Assembly (NCBI GenBank): GCA_021847605.1
Contig: JAJZQN010000033.1
Span: 1-42,685, forward strand
Origin: Pseudomonadota bacterium
Lineage (GTDB): Bacteria; Pseudomonadota; Alphaproteobacteria; Sphingomonadales; Sphingomonadaceae
DNA: 42,685 bases
Direction: 5' to 3'
The notes beneath the pieces are model-generated. The model saw nothing but the letters and a program-made list of their open reading frames with translations, did no database searches and was not told the DNA's origin. The position numbers were made by a program, and so were the translations under genes. This document shows, piece by piece, positions 8,419 through 18,452 of this stretch. Position 1 is the first letter of the stretch; each line of letters opens with the position of its first letter.

Positions 8419-8487
8419 CCGTTCGGTTTGAGCGTGTCGGGAACCGACCAGCGCGACCGCTTCTAGACTGCGCTCGAAGCGGGCGGG
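8419..8487. repeat. inverted repeat pair, CCGTTCG family (murE/murF spacer)
   Basis: This is a degenerate member of the family found seven times in the window. The left arm begins CCGTTCGGTTTGAGCGTGTC at 8419; the right arm contains GCGCTCGAAGCGGGCGG, ending at 8487. It fills most of the murE-murF gap. Confidence 0.65.
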
Positions 8488-8494
8488 GGTGGTG

Positions 8495-9886
8495 ATGGCT
8501 GCCCTTTGGACCTCCGACGAAATCGCTGAGGCCACAGGCGGCGCCGCGTCGGCGCCGTTCGCCGTTTCTGGCGTCGCGTTCGACAGCCGCGAAGTGGGGC
8601 AGGGCGACCTGTTCGTCGCGATGAAGGGCGAGACGACCGACGGTCATAAATTCGTCGGCAAGGCGTTCGGGCAGGGCGCCGCCGGCGCCATCGTTAGCGA
8701 TCCTGTGGACCATCCCCATATACTGGTGAAGGACAGCGCCGTCGCGCTCGAAGCGATGGCAAAAGCGTCGCGCAAACGCATGGCAGGCAAGGTGATCGGC
8801 GTCACCGGATCGGTGGGCAAGACCGGCACGAAGGAAGCGCTTTATCATGCGCTGGATCGCGCCGTGCCGGGCAAGGTCCATCGTTCGCTCAAAAGCTATA
8901 ACAACCATGTCGGCGTGCCATTGAGCCTGTCGCGCATGGCCCGCGACACCGCCTATGGCGTGTTCGAAATGGGTATGAACCATGCCGGCGAACTATCTGT
9001 TCTGACGCGGCAGGTGCGCCCTCATGTCGCCATCGTCACCGCCATCGCGCCCGCCCATATCGAATTTTTCGGCACCGAGGCAAAGATCGCCGAGGCGAAG
9101 GCGGAAATCTTCGAAGGGCTGGAGTCGGGCGGCACCGCGATCATCCCCTATGACAGCCCGCATGTGGCGCTGCTTTATAACCGGGCGGAGCGTTATGCGG
9201 CGCGCATCCTGACGTTCGGCCTTAGTCCGCAGGCCGACATTCACGCCTGCGAAGCCGTGCCGGCCCCCGGCGGCGGTACGCTGGTGACGGCGAAACTGCC
9301 CGGCGCGGAGCTGTGCTATACGGTGGCGGCACCGGGCGACCATTGGGTGTCCAATTCGCTGGCGGTGCTGGCGGCGGTCGAGGCGGTCGGCGGCGATCTG
9401 GCGGCGGCGGGCCTTGCGCTCGCCGAAATGCCGGGGCTGCCGGGGCGCGGCGAACGGCGCATCCTGCCGGTGGCTGGTGGCGAAGCGCTGCTGATCGACG
9501 AAAGCTATAACGCCAATCCGCTGTCCATGGCGGCGACGCTGAAACAGCTTGGCCGCGAAAGCGCGTCGCGCCGCGTCGCCGTGCTGGGCGGCATGCGCGA
9601 ACTGGGCGACCGCAGCGCCGAATTGCATGCCGGGCTGGCCGCGCCGATCGCGGCGGGGCAGGTCGATTATGCTATATTGGTCGGCGCCGAAATGGCGCCG
9701 CTGGCCGACGCGCTCAACGGCGTGACGGCCCATATCCATGTTGCGGACGCGGCGGCGGCCACGTCCCTTATCCAAAATGAAATGCGTGCGGGCGACGCGA
9801 TACTGGTCAAGGGATCGAACGGGGTGGGGCTGTCGCGCCTCGTCGCCGCCCTTGGCGATGCGGCCCGCGACGGAGATACAGACTAA
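8495..9886 (+). CDS. murF: UDP-MurNAc-tripeptide:D-Ala-D-Ala ligase MurF
   Basis: A Mur ligase of 463 residues that adds D-Ala-D-Ala to make UDP-MurNAc-pentapeptide. The N-terminal uridine-binding region contains [21 protein letters not shown]. The ATP loop is [15 protein letters not shown] with K109. The motifs [14 protein letters not shown] and [15 protein letters not shown] are characteristic of MurF. The ATG at 8495 is preferred over two in-frame GTG codons at 8489 and 8492 because it follows a GGCGGGGGTGG purine run at normal distance and matches the usual MurF start. The stop overlaps mraY by one base (TAATG). Confidence 0.95.
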   Translation: MAALWTSDEIAEATGGAASAPFAVSGVAFDSREVGQGDLFVAMKGETTDGHKFVGKAFGQGAAGAIVSDPVDHPHILVKDSAVALEAMAKASRKRMAGKVIGVTGSVGKTGTKEALYHALDRAVPGKVHRSLKSYNNHVGVPLSLSRMARDTAYGVFEMGMNHAGELSVLTRQVRPHVAIVTAIAPAHIEFFGTEAKIAEAKAEIFEGLESGGTAIIPYDSPHVALLYNRAERYAARILTFGLSPQADIHACEAVPAPGGGTLVTAKLPGAELCYTVAAPGDHWVSNSLAVLAAVEAVGGDLAAAGLALAEMPGLPGRGERRILPVAGGEALLIDESYNANPLSMAATLKQLGRESASRRVAVLGGMRELGDRSAELHAGLAAPIAAGQVDYAILVGAEMAPLADALNGVTAHIHVADAAAATSLIQNEMRAGDAILVKGSNGVGLSRLVAALGDAARDGDTD

Positions 9887-10959
9887 TGCTTTACTGGCTG
9901 GCCCAGACCCTTGATTTTGCGGGCATCTTCAACCTGATCCGCTATCTGTCCTTCCGGGCGGGGGCGGCGATCTTCACCGCGCTGTTCCTTGGTCTGGTGA
10001 TCGGTCCGAAATTCATCGGCTGGCTGCGCGTGCGTCAGGGCAAGGGGCAGCCGATCCGATCCGACGGCCCGCAGACGCATCTGGCCAAGCGCGGGACGCC
10101 GACCATGGGCGGCCTGATGATCCTCACCTCCATGGTGATTTCGGTGCTGTTGTGGATGGACCTGTCGTCCACCTATGTCTGGGCCTGCCTGTTCGTGACG
10201 CTGGGGTTCGGCGCCATCGGCTTCCTCGACGATTATGACAAGGTGACGAAGGCCAGCCATAAAGGCCTGTCGGGCAAGATGCGCCTGTTGTTCGAATTTC
10301 TGATCGCCGGTGTGGCGGCGTGGATGATCGTCAACCAGCATGGCAATACCGCGCTCTACGTGCCTTTTTATAATGGTCCCGCGATCGAGCTTGGGCCGTT
10401 CTATTTCTGCTTTGCCGCGTTTGTCATCGTGGCGTTCGGCAATGCGGTGAACCTGACCGACGGCCTCGATGGCCTCGCCACCATGCCGGTCATCATCGCC
10501 AGCCTCGCCTTCATGCTGATCGTCTATCTGGTCGGTCGCGCCGACTTTGCCAGCTATCTTGGCATTCCCCATGTGCCGGGCGCGGGCAACCTGACCATAT
10601 TGTGCGGGGCGATCATCGGGTCGGGCCTTGCCTTCCTGTGGTTCAATGCGCCGCCGGCCGCCGTGTTCATGGGCGATACCGGCTCTCTGGCGCTGGGCGG
10701 CACCATCGGCGTGATCGCCGTCACCGCCCATCATGAAATCGTGCTGGGCATCATCGGCGGCCTGTTCGTGGTGGAGGCGCTGTCGGTCGTCATTCAGGTC
10801 TTCTTCTACAAGCGCACGGGCAAGCGCGTGTTCCGCATGGCGCCGATCCACCATCATTTCGAACAGCTTGGCTGGGCCGAACCGACCGTGGTGATCCGTT
10901 TCTGGATCATCTCGTTCGTGCTGGCGCTCGCTGGCCTCGCCACCCTGAAGCTGAGGTAA
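9886..10959 (+). CDS. mraY: phospho-MurNAc-pentapeptide transferase MraY
   Basis: A 357-residue polytopic enzyme that transfers phospho-MurNAc-pentapeptide to undecaprenyl phosphate, giving lipid I on the inner membrane. About ten hydrophobic segments are visible. Conserved motifs are [10 protein letters not shown] (Asp pair), [25 protein letters not shown] and the histidine-rich [12 protein letters not shown] loop near the C-terminus. Length matches the family (about 360). It starts with a one-base overlap with murF and ends three bases before murD. Confidence 0.96.
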   Translation: MLYWLAQTLDFAGIFNLIRYLSFRAGAAIFTALFLGLVIGPKFIGWLRVRQGKGQPIRSDGPQTHLAKRGTPTMGGLMILTSMVISVLLWMDLSSTYVWACLFVTLGFGAIGFLDDYDKVTKASHKGLSGKMRLLFEFLIAGVAAWMIVNQHGNTALYVPFYNGPAIELGPFYFCFAAFVIVAFGNAVNLTDGLDGLATMPVIIASLAFMLIVYLVGRADFASYLGIPHVPGAGNLTILCGAIIGSGLAFLWFNAPPAAVFMGDTGSLALGGTIGVIAVTAHHEIVLGIIGGLFVVEALSVVIQVFFYKRTGKRVFRMAPIHHHFEQLGWAEPTVVIRFWIISFVLALAGLATLKLR

Positions 10960-10962
10960 GCG

Positions 10963-12276
10963 ATGATCGTTTCGGACGCTTTCAAGGGTAAGAGCTATGC
11001 CGTGCTGGGCCTCGCCCGGTCCGGCCTTGCCACTGTCGATACGCTGGTCGCCAGCGGCGCGCGCGTCGTGGCATGGGACAGTCGGGAGGAAGCGCGCGCG
11101 CTCGTCGCGGGCAAGGCGGAGCTGGGCGATCCCATGGAGATCGATCTGGCCGGTTTCGACGGCGTGGTCGTGTCGCCGGGCGTGCCGCTCAACAAGCATC
11201 CGATCGCCATGCGCGCCAAGATCGCCGGTGTGCCGATTATCGGCGATATCGAATTGTTCGCGCTCGCCCGCCCGACGCTGCCGCCGCACAAGGTCGTCGG
11301 CATCACCGGCACCAACGGCAAGTCGACCACCACCGCGCTGATCCACCATATCGTCGAGCAGGCGGGTTTCCCCGCGCGCATGGGCGGCAATATCGGCCTG
11401 CCGATCCTGGGGCAGGAGCCGCTGGAACCGAACCTGCACGGGCCGGGCATCTATGTGCTGGAACTGTCCAGCTATCAGATCGACCTGACCCACAGCCTAG
11501 ACTGCGATGTCGCCGTGCTGCTCAACATCACGCCGGATCATCTGGATCGCTATAACGGCTTTACCGGCTATATCGCGTCGAAGGCGCGGCTGTTCACCAT
11601 GCAGTCGGCCGATCATGTCGCGGTGATTGCGACCGAGGATGAGCCGAGCCGGGGCATCGCCGCCGGTGTCTTCGCGCGGCTGGAGGCCGTCGATTCGTCC
11701 GACATCGATCGTACGGAGCAGCTTGGCTGGCCCTCGCTTCAGGGGCCGCATAATGCGCAGAACGCCGCCGTCGCCATCGCCGTGGCAAAGGCGCTGGGCA
11801 TCGACGACGCGACCATCGCCAACGCGCTGACCAGCTATGCCAGCCTGCCGCACCGGATGCAGGCCGTCCGTACGCATAATGGCGTCCTCTACGTCAACGA
11901 CAGCAAGGCGACCAACGCCGCCTCCACCGCGCCCGCACTCGCCGCATGGCCGGCCGTCGATGGCAAGCCGCGCATCCATTGGATTTTGGGCGGCGTCGCC
12001 AAATCCGACAATCTGGACGAATGCGCGCCGCATTTCGTCAATGTCGCCCATGCCTATACCATCGGCGAAGCGGGGCATATGTTCGCCGATCTGCTGCGTC
12101 CCGCTATGGCGGTGGATGACAGTGAAATGCTATCGGCCGCCGTCCGGCGCGCGGCGCGGATCGCCCAGCCGGGCGATGTCGTGCTGTTGTCGCCGGCCTG
12201 CGCCAGTTTCGATCAGTTCCGGGATTTCGAGGCGCGCGGCGATGCCTTCGCCGCGGCCGTGAATGCACTTGAATAA
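10963..12276 (+). CDS. murD: UDP-MurNAc-L-alanine:D-glutamate ligase MurD
   Basis: A 437-residue Mur ligase that adds D-glutamate to UDP-MurNAc-L-Ala. It has a Rossmann-like start (YAVLGLARSGLATVDTLVASGARV), the ATP loop GITGTNGKSTTTAL with K120, LELSSYQID, NITPDHLDRY and YVNDSKATN, which are diagnostic of MurD. Length is normal. It follows mraY closely and is followed by a 24-base gap before ftsW. Confidence 0.95.
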   Translation: MIVSDAFKGKSYAVLGLARSGLATVDTLVASGARVVAWDSREEARALVAGKAELGDPMEIDLAGFDGVVVSPGVPLNKHPIAMRAKIAGVPIIGDIELFALARPTLPPHKVVGITGTNGKSTTTALIHHIVEQAGFPARMGGNIGLPILGQEPLEPNLHGPGIYVLELSSYQIDLTHSLDCDVAVLLNITPDHLDRYNGFTGYIASKARLFTMQSADHVAVIATEDEPSRGIAAGVFARLEAVDSSDIDRTEQLGWPSLQGPHNAQNAAVAIAVAKALGIDDATIANALTSYASLPHRMQAVRTHNGVLYVNDSKATNAASTAPALAAWPAVDGKPRIHWILGGVAKSDNLDECAPHFVNVAHAYTIGEAGHMFADLLRPAMAVDDSEMLSAAVRRAARIAQPGDVVLLSPACASFDQFRDFEARGDAFAAAVNALE

Positions 12277-12300
12277 CATCGTGGCTGTAGCGGGGGCGCT

Positions 12301-13527
12301 ATGAACGGCAGGGAAGGGACGAAGATGTTCAGGGCAGGCGAACTGGTGAAGGGATTCAAGACCCGCACCGTTCCGCGTGAGCGCACGGCGCTCGCCATCT
12401 GGTTCTGGGAAATCGACCGCGTCCTGCTGTCGCTGATCGTCGCCCTCATGGCGATCGGTCTGGTGGCGGTGGCGGCGGCATCCCCGGTGGCGGCGATCGA
12501 CCGTTCGACCGCGACGATTGCGGTGAACCCGCTCATCTATTTCTATCGCCAGTTGATGTGGGTCATCATCGGCCTGCCGATCATGCTGGTCATTTCCATG
12601 CTGCCCCGGCCACAGGCGCGGCGGCTGGCCACGGTGCTGGCGATCTTCTTCTTCGCGATGCTGTTGTCGGTGCCGGTGCTGGGCAGTATGGTGAACGGCG
12701 CCAAGCGCTGGATCGACCTGCCCGGTTTCCGCCTGCAACCCTCCGAATTTCTGAAGCCTGCCTTTGTCGTGACGGTCGCCTGGCTGCTGTCGCTGCGGGG
12801 CAAGGACATGAGCCTGCCGGTCATTCCGCTGACCGGCGTCCTCACCGCCCTGATCGCGGTCGTCCTGATGCGGCAGCCTGACTTTGGTCAGACGGTCATC
12901 TTCTGCGCTTGCTGGGGTGTGCTGTTGCTGCTGTCGGGCGTGTCGATGCGCTTCATCGGCGTGATGGGCGCGCTGGCGCTGGCGGGGCTGGTCGCGGTCT
13001 ATATGTTCTACGAAAATGGGCGGCAGCGCGTGAACGACTTCCTCGGCATCGGGGTGCAGGTCGATGCCGGCCCGGATCAGACCGATCTGGCGTTCCGCAC
13101 CATCACCCATGGCGGCTTTACCGGCGTCGGGCCGGGCGGCGGGCAAAACAAGTTCCGCCTGCCCGAAGCGCATACCGACTATATCTTTTCCGTGATCGGT
13201 GAAGAGTTCGGCCTGCTCGCCTGCATCGCCATCGCCTGCGTCTATCTCGCCATCGTGGTGCGGGTGCTGCTGCGCCTGCTGGATGAGGAGGATGCCTTCA
13301 CCATTTTGGCGGCGGCGGGCCTCACCACCCAGTTCGGATTGCAGGCGATCATCAATATGGGCGTCAATGCGCAGATTTTTCCGTCAAAGGGCATGACGCT
13401 GCCCTTTATCAGCTATGGCGGCTCCTCTATGCTGGCGCTGAGCATCGGGGTTGGCCTGTTGCTCGCCTTTACGCGGCGCAATCCCTTCATGGGCCGGCAC
13501 ACCGTCGTCAAATGGAGTGGTCGATGA
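12301..13527 (+). CDS. ftsW: septal peptidoglycan glycosyltransferase FtsW
   Basis: A 408-residue SEDS protein that polymerises lipid II at the septum together with FtsI. About ten hydrophobic segments follow a cytoplasmic N-terminus of about 40 residues. Family motifs are NGAKRWIDLPGFRLQPSE (with the conserved Asp/Arg loop) and KGMTLPFISYGGSSM near the C-terminus. The ATG at 12301 is used; an in-frame ATG nine codons later (12328) is possible. The last bases overlap the murG start as ATGA. Placement between murD and murG favours FtsW over RodA. Confidence 0.94.
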   Translation: MNGREGTKMFRAGELVKGFKTRTVPRERTALAIWFWEIDRVLLSLIVALMAIGLVAVAAASPVAAIDRSTATIAVNPLIYFYRQLMWVIIGLPIMLVISMLPRPQARRLATVLAIFFFAMLLSVPVLGSMVNGAKRWIDLPGFRLQPSEFLKPAFVVTVAWLLSLRGKDMSLPVIPLTGVLTALIAVVLMRQPDFGQTVIFCACWGVLLLLSGVSMRFIGVMGALALAGLVAVYMFYENGRQRVNDFLGIGVQVDAGPDQTDLAFRTITHGGFTGVGPGGGQNKFRLPEAHTDYIFSVIGEEFGLLACIAIACVYLAIVVRVLLRLLDEEDAFTILAAAGLTTQFGLQAIINMGVNAQIFPSKGMTLPFISYGGSSMLALSIGVGLLLAFTRRNPFMGRHTVVKWSGR

Positions 13528-14690
13528 GCATTTCCCGTCACTTCGTCCTCGCCGCCGGCGGGACGGGGGGTCATATGATTCCAGCCCATGCCGTGGCAGA
13601 GGAACTGATGGCGCGCGGCCATCATGTCGCCCTCGTCACCGATGAGCGGGGCGCGAAGATTCCCGGCATCTTCGATAAGGCACAGGTGCATGTCATGCCC
13701 GCCGGGCGCATGACCAAGAATCCGAAAAGCTGGCCGGGCGCGCTGAAGGCGATCCTGTCGGGCCGCGCCATGGCCCGCCGCCTGAACGAGACATTCCGCC
13801 CCACCGCCGTCGTCGGCTTTGGCGGCTATCCCGCCATGCCCGCGCTGCTGGGCGCGCTGGCCGATGGCATCCCGACCGCCATTCATGAACAAAATGCCGT
13901 GCTGGGCCGGGTCAACCGCCTGCTGGCCGGGCGCGTGGATGCGATTGCCACGGCCTATCCCGATGTCGAGCGGCTGAAGGACGCCTATGCCGGCAAGGTG
14001 CATCTGGTCGGCAATCCCGTCCGCGAGGAAGTGAAGGCGCTGCGCGAGGAGGAATTCCCGCCGCTGACCGACGAAAGCGTGTTCCGCGTGTTGGTGATCG
14101 GCGGCAGCCAGGGGGCGACGATCCTGTCGACCGTGGTTCCGGAGGGGCTGTCGATGCTGCCTATCGCGCTGCGCCGCCGGTTGCAGGTGACGCAGCAATG
14201 CCGCGCCGAGGACATCGAGCGGGTTCGCAAAGTCTATGCCGAACAGGAAATTCCCGCCGACCTCGCTACCTATTTCAACGATGTGCCTGAAAAGCTGGGC
14301 TGGTCGCATCTGATGATCGCGCGGGCCGGTGCGTCGACGCTGGCGGAACTGACCTGCGCGGGGCGTCCCGCCATCCTCATTCCGCTGCCCAGCGCCATGG
14401 ACGATCATCAGACCGCCAATGCGAAGGAAATGACCGAAGCAGGCGGCGCACGCACCATTCCGCAGGCACGCTTCACCGCCGTCGAACTCGCCAAGCAGAT
14501 GCAGAAGATGGCGATGGAGCCGGGCGCATTGCAAAATGCGGCAAAGCGCGCGCGGGCCTGTGGCCGCCCCAACGCTGCGCGTGACATGGCTGACCTGCTC
14601 GAAAGCATCGGGCAGGCGCCGATCATGAACGATCCGGTCAAGGTCGGCCCGACGCCGACCACGCTGAATTTGAAGGGGGTGCCGGCGTGA
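13524..14690 (+). CDS. murG: lipid II synthase MurG (GlcNAc transferase)
   Basis: A 388-residue GT28 glycosyltransferase that adds GlcNAc to lipid I on the cytoplasmic face. The first glycine loop FVLAAGGTGGHMIPAHAVA lies at the start. GFGGYPAMPALLGAL, HEQNAVLGRVNRLLA and the second-domain GGSQGATIL and ARAGASTLAEL are family motifs. The ATG at 13524 gives a four-base overlap with ftsW and follows GGAGTGG; an ATG at 13512 in frame would place the start inside that purine run. A repeat-bearing gap of 142 bases separates it from murC. Confidence 0.95.
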   Translation: MSISRHFVLAAGGTGGHMIPAHAVAEELMARGHHVALVTDERGAKIPGIFDKAQVHVMPAGRMTKNPKSWPGALKAILSGRAMARRLNETFRPTAVVGFGGYPAMPALLGALADGIPTAIHEQNAVLGRVNRLLAGRVDAIATAYPDVERLKDAYAGKVHLVGNPVREEVKALREEEFPPLTDESVFRVLVIGGSQGATILSTVVPEGLSMLPIALRRRLQVTQQCRAEDIERVRKVYAEQEIPADLATYFNDVPEKLGWSHLMIARAGASTLAELTCAGRPAILIPLPSAMDDHQTANAKEMTEAGGARTIPQARFTAVELAKQMQKMAMEPGALQNAAKRARACGRPNAARDMADLLESIGQAPIMNDPVKVGPTPTTLNLKGVPA

Positions 14691-14720
14691 AGCGCACGGA
14701 CTTGTCCCTGAACCTCCCCT

Positions 14721-14808
14721 CCGTTCGCCCTGAGCTTGTCGAAGGGCTGTCCTTCTCATTCAGCGTTCAAGAAAAAGGGCAGGGCTTCGACAGGCTCAGC
14801 CCGAACGG
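14721..14808. repeat. inverted repeat pair, CCGTTCG family (murG/murC spacer)
   Basis: The left arm opens with CCGTTCGCCCTGAGCTTGTC (14721-14740) and continues GAAGGGC. The right arm runs GGGCTTCGACAGGCTCAGC then CCGAACGG, ending at 14808. The arms are near-perfect reverse complements and can fold into a long hairpin between murG and murC. Confidence 0.85.
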
Positions 14809-14832
14809 CGTAATATATAAGGAAATCTGCGC

Positions 14833-16257
14833 ATGAAGGGTGTCGGCACCGACATCGGCACGATCCATTTCATCGGCATCGGCGGCATCGGCATGTCCGG
14901 TATCGCCGAGGTGATGCATAATCTGGGCTATAGCGTGCAAGGCAGCGACGTGGCCGAGGGTTATGTCGTGGAAGGGCTGCGCGCCAAGGGGATCAAGGTG
15001 ATGATCGGCCACAAGGCCGAGAATCTGGGCGATGCCGCCGTGGTCGTTACCTCTACCGCGATCAAGCGCGGCAACCCGGAGGTCGAGCTGGCGCTGGAAA
15101 ACCGTATCCCGGTGATCCGTCGTGCTGAAATGCTGGCCGAACTGATGCGCCTCAAATCCACGGTTGCCGTCGCCGGCACCCATGGCAAGACCACGACGAC
15201 GTCGATGGTCGCGGCGCTGCTGGATGCGGGCGGGGTGGACCCGACCGTCATCAACGGCGGCATCATCAACAGCTATGGGTCCAACGCGCGTCTGGGCAAT
15301 AGCGACTGGATGGTGGTGGAGGCTGACGAGAGCGATGGCAGCTTCCTGCGCCTCGACGGCACGATTGCGGTCGTCACCAATATCGATCCCGAACATCTGG
15401 ACCATTATGGCAGCTTCGACCGGGTGAAGGACGCCTTTGTCGAATTCGTCGGCAATGTCCCCTTCTATGGCGCGGCGATGCTGTGCCTCGACCATCCCGA
15501 AGTGCAGGCCATATTGCCGCGCGTGCAGGACCGCCGGATCGTCACCTACGGCTTTTCGGCGCAGGCCGACATTCGCGGCGAGAATGTTCAGCCCATTCCG
15601 GGCGGCAACCGCTTCGACGTGCAAATCCGTGAGCGCGACGGGTCGACCCGCCGCATCGAAGGGATCGAAATGCCGATGCCCGGCCGTCACAATGTGCTGA
15701 ATGCCATGGCCGCCATCGGTGTCGCCCTGCAAATGGGCATTGACGACGCGACCATTCAGACCGGCTTTGCCAAGTTCGGCGGCGTGAAGCGGCGCTTCAC
15801 CAAGGTTGGTGAGATCGCCGTCAACGGCGGCATCGCGACCGTCATCGACGATTATGGCCACCACCCGGTCGAGATCAAGGCGGTGCTGGCCGCAGCCCGC
15901 GAAGGCGCGAAAGGTCGCGTCGTCGCCGTGGTTCAGCCGCATCGCTTCACCCGCCTGCGCGACCTGATGGACGAGTTCCAGCAGGCGTTCAACGACGCCG
16001 ACATCGTTTATGCCGCGCCCGTTTACACGGCGGGCGAGCAGCCGATCGAGGGCGTGGACAGCGCGGCTTTGGTCGCGGGCCTCAAGCGTCGTGGCCATCG
16101 CCATGCGGCAACGGTGGAAGGCGCCGATGCGCTGGCCATCGCGATTGCCGCCGACCTTCAGCCCGACGACATGATCATCTGCCTTGGCGCAGGCGACATC
16201 ACCAAATGGGCGGCGGGTCTGGCCGCTGCCGTTTCCAGCGCAAAGGTGGATGCCTGA
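14833..16257 (+). CDS. murC: UDP-MurNAc:L-alanine ligase MurC
   Basis: A 474-residue Mur ligase that attaches the first amino acid, L-alanine, to UDP-MurNAc. The N-terminus has [18 protein letters not shown] (UDP-MurNAc binding), the ATP loop is [12 protein letters not shown] with K119, and [14 protein letters not shown] and [18 protein letters not shown] are MurC hallmarks. Length is normal. The TGA overlaps the next small gene by one base (TGATG at 16255). Confidence 0.96.
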   Translation: MKGVGTDIGTIHFIGIGGIGMSGIAEVMHNLGYSVQGSDVAEGYVVEGLRAKGIKVMIGHKAENLGDAAVVVTSTAIKRGNPEVELALENRIPVIRRAEMLAELMRLKSTVAVAGTHGKTTTTSMVAALLDAGGVDPTVINGGIINSYGSNARLGNSDWMVVEADESDGSFLRLDGTIAVVTNIDPEHLDHYGSFDRVKDAFVEFVGNVPFYGAAMLCLDHPEVQAILPRVQDRRIVTYGFSAQADIRGENVQPIPGGNRFDVQIRERDGSTRRIEGIEMPMPGRHNVLNAMAAIGVALQMGIDDATIQTGFAKFGGVKRRFTKVGEIAVNGGIATVIDDYGHHPVEIKAVLAAAREGAKGRVVAVVQPHRFTRLRDLMDEFQQAFNDADIVYAAPVYTAGEQPIEGVDSAALVAGLKRRGHRHAATVEGADALAIAIAADLQPDDMIICLGAGDITKWAAGLAAAVSSAKVDA

Positions 16258-16454
16258 TGTTCGAACTGTTCGCCATCGGCCTTGAGATGCAGAAGCGCAT
16301 GATCGACGCCCAGATGCAGGGCGTGGAGGTCGCGCGCGACATGGTGGAGGCCGCGCAGCGCAATGTGCAGATCGGCATGGCCAGCCATGATGCGGGGCAG
16401 GCGAGCATGAAAGCGATGAAAAGCTGGATGAGTCTGTGGGGCGTGCGCGCTTGA
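16257..16454 (+). CDS. small helical protein of unknown function between murC and murB
   Basis: A 65-residue protein with a start (ATG 16257) overlapping the murC stop by one base and a stop overlapping the murB start, so it sits in a tight translational chain. It is predicted to be mostly one amphipathic helix, rich in Met, Gln, Ala and acidic/basic pairs (QKRMIDAQMQGVEVARDMVE), ending with SWMSLWGVRA, a short aromatic tail. It has no signal peptide and no clear membrane segment. I do not recognise a family. The tight packing supports a real gene; its function is unknown. Confidence 0.7.
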   Translation: MFELFAIGLEMQKRMIDAQMQGVEVARDMVEAAQRNVQIGMASHDAGQASMKAMKSWMSLWGVRA

Positions 16455-17350
16455 CCACGGCTATCGCTCTTCCCCCCGTTCGCGGTACGCTCAAGGCCGA
16501 TGCGCCGCTTGCGCCGCTCGTCTGGTTCAAGGCGGGCGGCGTGGCGCAATGGCTGTTCGAGCCGAAGGATGCGGACGATCTGTCCGACTTCCTCGCCATG
16601 CTCGACCCTGACGTGCCGGTGCTGGCGCTGGGCCTTGGCTCCAACCTGATTGTGCGCGATGGCGGCGTGCCGGGCGTGGTCGTGCGTCTTGGCAAGCCCT
16701 TTGCGAAGGTCGAGCGGCTGGATGATACCGCGCTGATCTGCGGCGGCGGGGCGTCGGGCATTCTCGTATCCTCGACCGCGCGCGATGCGGGCATTGCCGG
16801 GCTGGAGTTTCTGCGCTCCATCCCCGGCACGGTCGGCGGCTTCGTGCGGATGAACGGCGGCGCCTATGGCCGGGAAACCGCCGACATATTGGTGTCGTGC
16901 GACGTGATCCTGCGGTCGGGCGAACAGGTGACATTGTTCGGCAGCGACCTGCATTACAGCTATCGCCATTCCAACCTGACCGATGGCGCCATCGTCGTCA
17001 GCGCGACCTTTCGCGGCGAACCGGGCGAACCGGCCGCCATTCAGGCGGAAATGGATCGCATCGCCGCCGCGCGTGAAGAAAGCCAGCCGCTGCGCAGCAA
17101 GACAGGCGGCTCCACGTTCAAGAACCCGGACGGGCATAAGGCATGGGCGCTGGTCGATGAAGCGGGCTGTCGCGGCCTGAAACTGGGCGGCGCGCAGGTG
17201 AGCGAGAAGCACACCAATTTCCTGATCAACGCGGGCGACGCCACCAGCGCCGACATCGAAGCGCTGGGCGAGGAAGTCCGCCGCCGCGTGAAAGAGAAGA
17301 GCGGCGTCGAGCTGGAATGGGAAATCCGGCGTGTCGGGGTGAGCAAATGA
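16451..17350 (+). CDS. murB: UDP-N-acetylenolpyruvoylglucosamine reductase MurB
   Basis: A FAD-dependent reductase of about 299 residues that converts UDP-GlcNAc-enolpyruvate to UDP-MurNAc. Motifs are NLIVRDGGVPGVVVRL (FAD), LRSIPGTVGG, MNGGAYGRE, YSYRHSNL, the catalytic serine in KTGGSTFKNP, and SEKHTNFLIN with the C-terminal glutamate. The start is uncertain: TTG at 16451 overlaps the preceding stop by four bases and follows GTGGGGCG, while an in-frame GTG at 16436 would add five residues. I prefer TTG from spacing. A 151-base gap with a repeat pair precedes ddl. Confidence 0.94.
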   Translation: MTTAIALPPVRGTLKADAPLAPLVWFKAGGVAQWLFEPKDADDLSDFLAMLDPDVPVLALGLGSNLIVRDGGVPGVVVRLGKPFAKVERLDDTALICGGGASGILVSSTARDAGIAGLEFLRSIPGTVGGFVRMNGGAYGRETADILVSCDVILRSGEQVTLFGSDLHYSYRHSNLTDGAIVVSATFRGEPGEPAAIQAEMDRIAAAREESQPLRSKTGGSTFKNPDGHKAWALVDEAGCRGLKLGGAQVSEKHTNFLINAGDATSADIEALGEEVRRRVKEKSGVELEWEIRRVGVSK

Positions 17351-17367
17351 CACACTGCCACCTCACT

Positions 17368-17480
17368 CCGTTCGCCCTGAGCCTGTCGAAGCCTGTCCTG
17401 AGCGACGCCGCAGGCGGCGTCGAAGGGGGCCGCACTTTTTTGCAAGAGGGGCAGGGCTTCGACAAGCTCAGCCCGAACGG
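17368..17480. repeat. inverted repeat pair, CCGTTCG family (murB/ddl spacer)
   Basis: The left arm starts CCGTTCGCCCTGAGCCTGTC at 17368, the right arm ends CAAGCTCAGCCCGAACGG at 17480. The loop is longer than in other copies and holds an extra small palindrome, GACGCCGCAGGCGGCGTC. The pair occupies most of the murB-ddl gap. Confidence 0.85.
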
Positions 17481-17501
17481 TTTTAATCTGGAGTTTTACG
17501 C

Positions 17502-18452
17502 ATGAGCCGTGGTCCCTGGCATGTCGCTGTCCTGATGGGTGGCTGGTCGGCGGAGCGGCCGGTGTCGCTCTCGTCGGGCGAGGGCGTGGCCAAGGCGCTG
17601 GAATCGCGCGGGCATAAGGTGACGCGCATCGACATGGACCGCAACGTCGCCGCACGGTTGGCGCAGGTGAACGCGGACGTCGTGTTCAACGCGCTGCATG
17701 GCGTGCCGGGCGAGGATGGCACGGTGCAGGGCATGATGGACCTGATGGGCGTCACCTACACGCATAGCGGTCTTGCCACATCGGTCATCGCCATCGACAA
17801 GCAACTGACCAAGCAGACTCTGGTCCCGCATGGCATCCCCATGCCCGTCGGCCATATCGTGGAGAGCGAGAGCCTGTTTTCCGGCGATCCCTTGCCGCGC
17901 CCCTATGTGCTGAAACCCGTCAATGAGGGCAGCTCGGTCGGCGTGGCCATTGTCACGGCGGAGGGCAATTATGGTTCGCCCATCGGCCGCGACAGCGTGG
18001 GACCGTGGCAGGATTTTCCCGAACTGCTGGCCGAACCCTATATTCGCGGACGCGAACTGACGACCGCCGTTCTGGGCGACGAGGCGCTGCTGGTCACGGA
18101 ATTGCGGCCCAAGAGCGGCTTTTACGATTTCGACGCCAAATATACCGACGGCATGACCGATCATATCTGTCCGGCCGATATTCCGACCGAGATCAGCGAG
18201 GCGTGCAAGGCGATTGCGCTGCGCGCCCATCAGGTGCTGGGATGCCGGGGGGCGTCGCGGGCCGATTTCCGCTGGGACGATGAACGGGGCATCGACGGGC
18301 TGTTCCTGCTGGAGGTCAATACCCAGCCGGGCATGACGGCGCTCAGCCTCGTCCCCGAACAGGCGGCGAAGCTGGGCATTGACTATGCCACGCTGGTCGA
18401 GACTATTGTCGAGGAAGCGCTGAACCGCGCCGAAGGGGGATCGCATGGCTGA
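17502..18452 (+). CDS. ddl: D-alanine--D-alanine ligase
   Basis: A 316-residue ATP-grasp ligase that makes the D-Ala-D-Ala used by MurF. It shows HVAVLMGGWSAERPVSLSSG at the start, the Ddl motifs GEDGTVQGMMDLMGVTYTHSG and KQLTKQTLVPHGIP, the ATP-grasp LKPVNEGSSVGV, and the metal/ligand segment EVNTQPGMTALSLVPEQA. The ATG at 17502 lies just after the repeat pair. The gene overlaps ftsQ by eight bases. It is more likely a DdlB-type enzyme from its place in the cluster. Confidence 0.95.
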   Translation: MSRGPWHVAVLMGGWSAERPVSLSSGEGVAKALESRGHKVTRIDMDRNVAARLAQVNADVVFNALHGVPGEDGTVQGMMDLMGVTYTHSGLATSVIAIDKQLTKQTLVPHGIPMPVGHIVESESLFSGDPLPRPYVLKPVNEGSSVGVAIVTAEGNYGSPIGRDSVGPWQDFPELLAEPYIRGRELTTAVLGDEALLVTELRPKSGFYDFDAKYTDGMTDHICPADIPTEISEACKAIALRAHQVLGCRGASRADFRWDDERGIDGLFLLEVNTQPGMTALSLVPEQAAKLGIDYATLVETIVEEALNRAEGGSHG

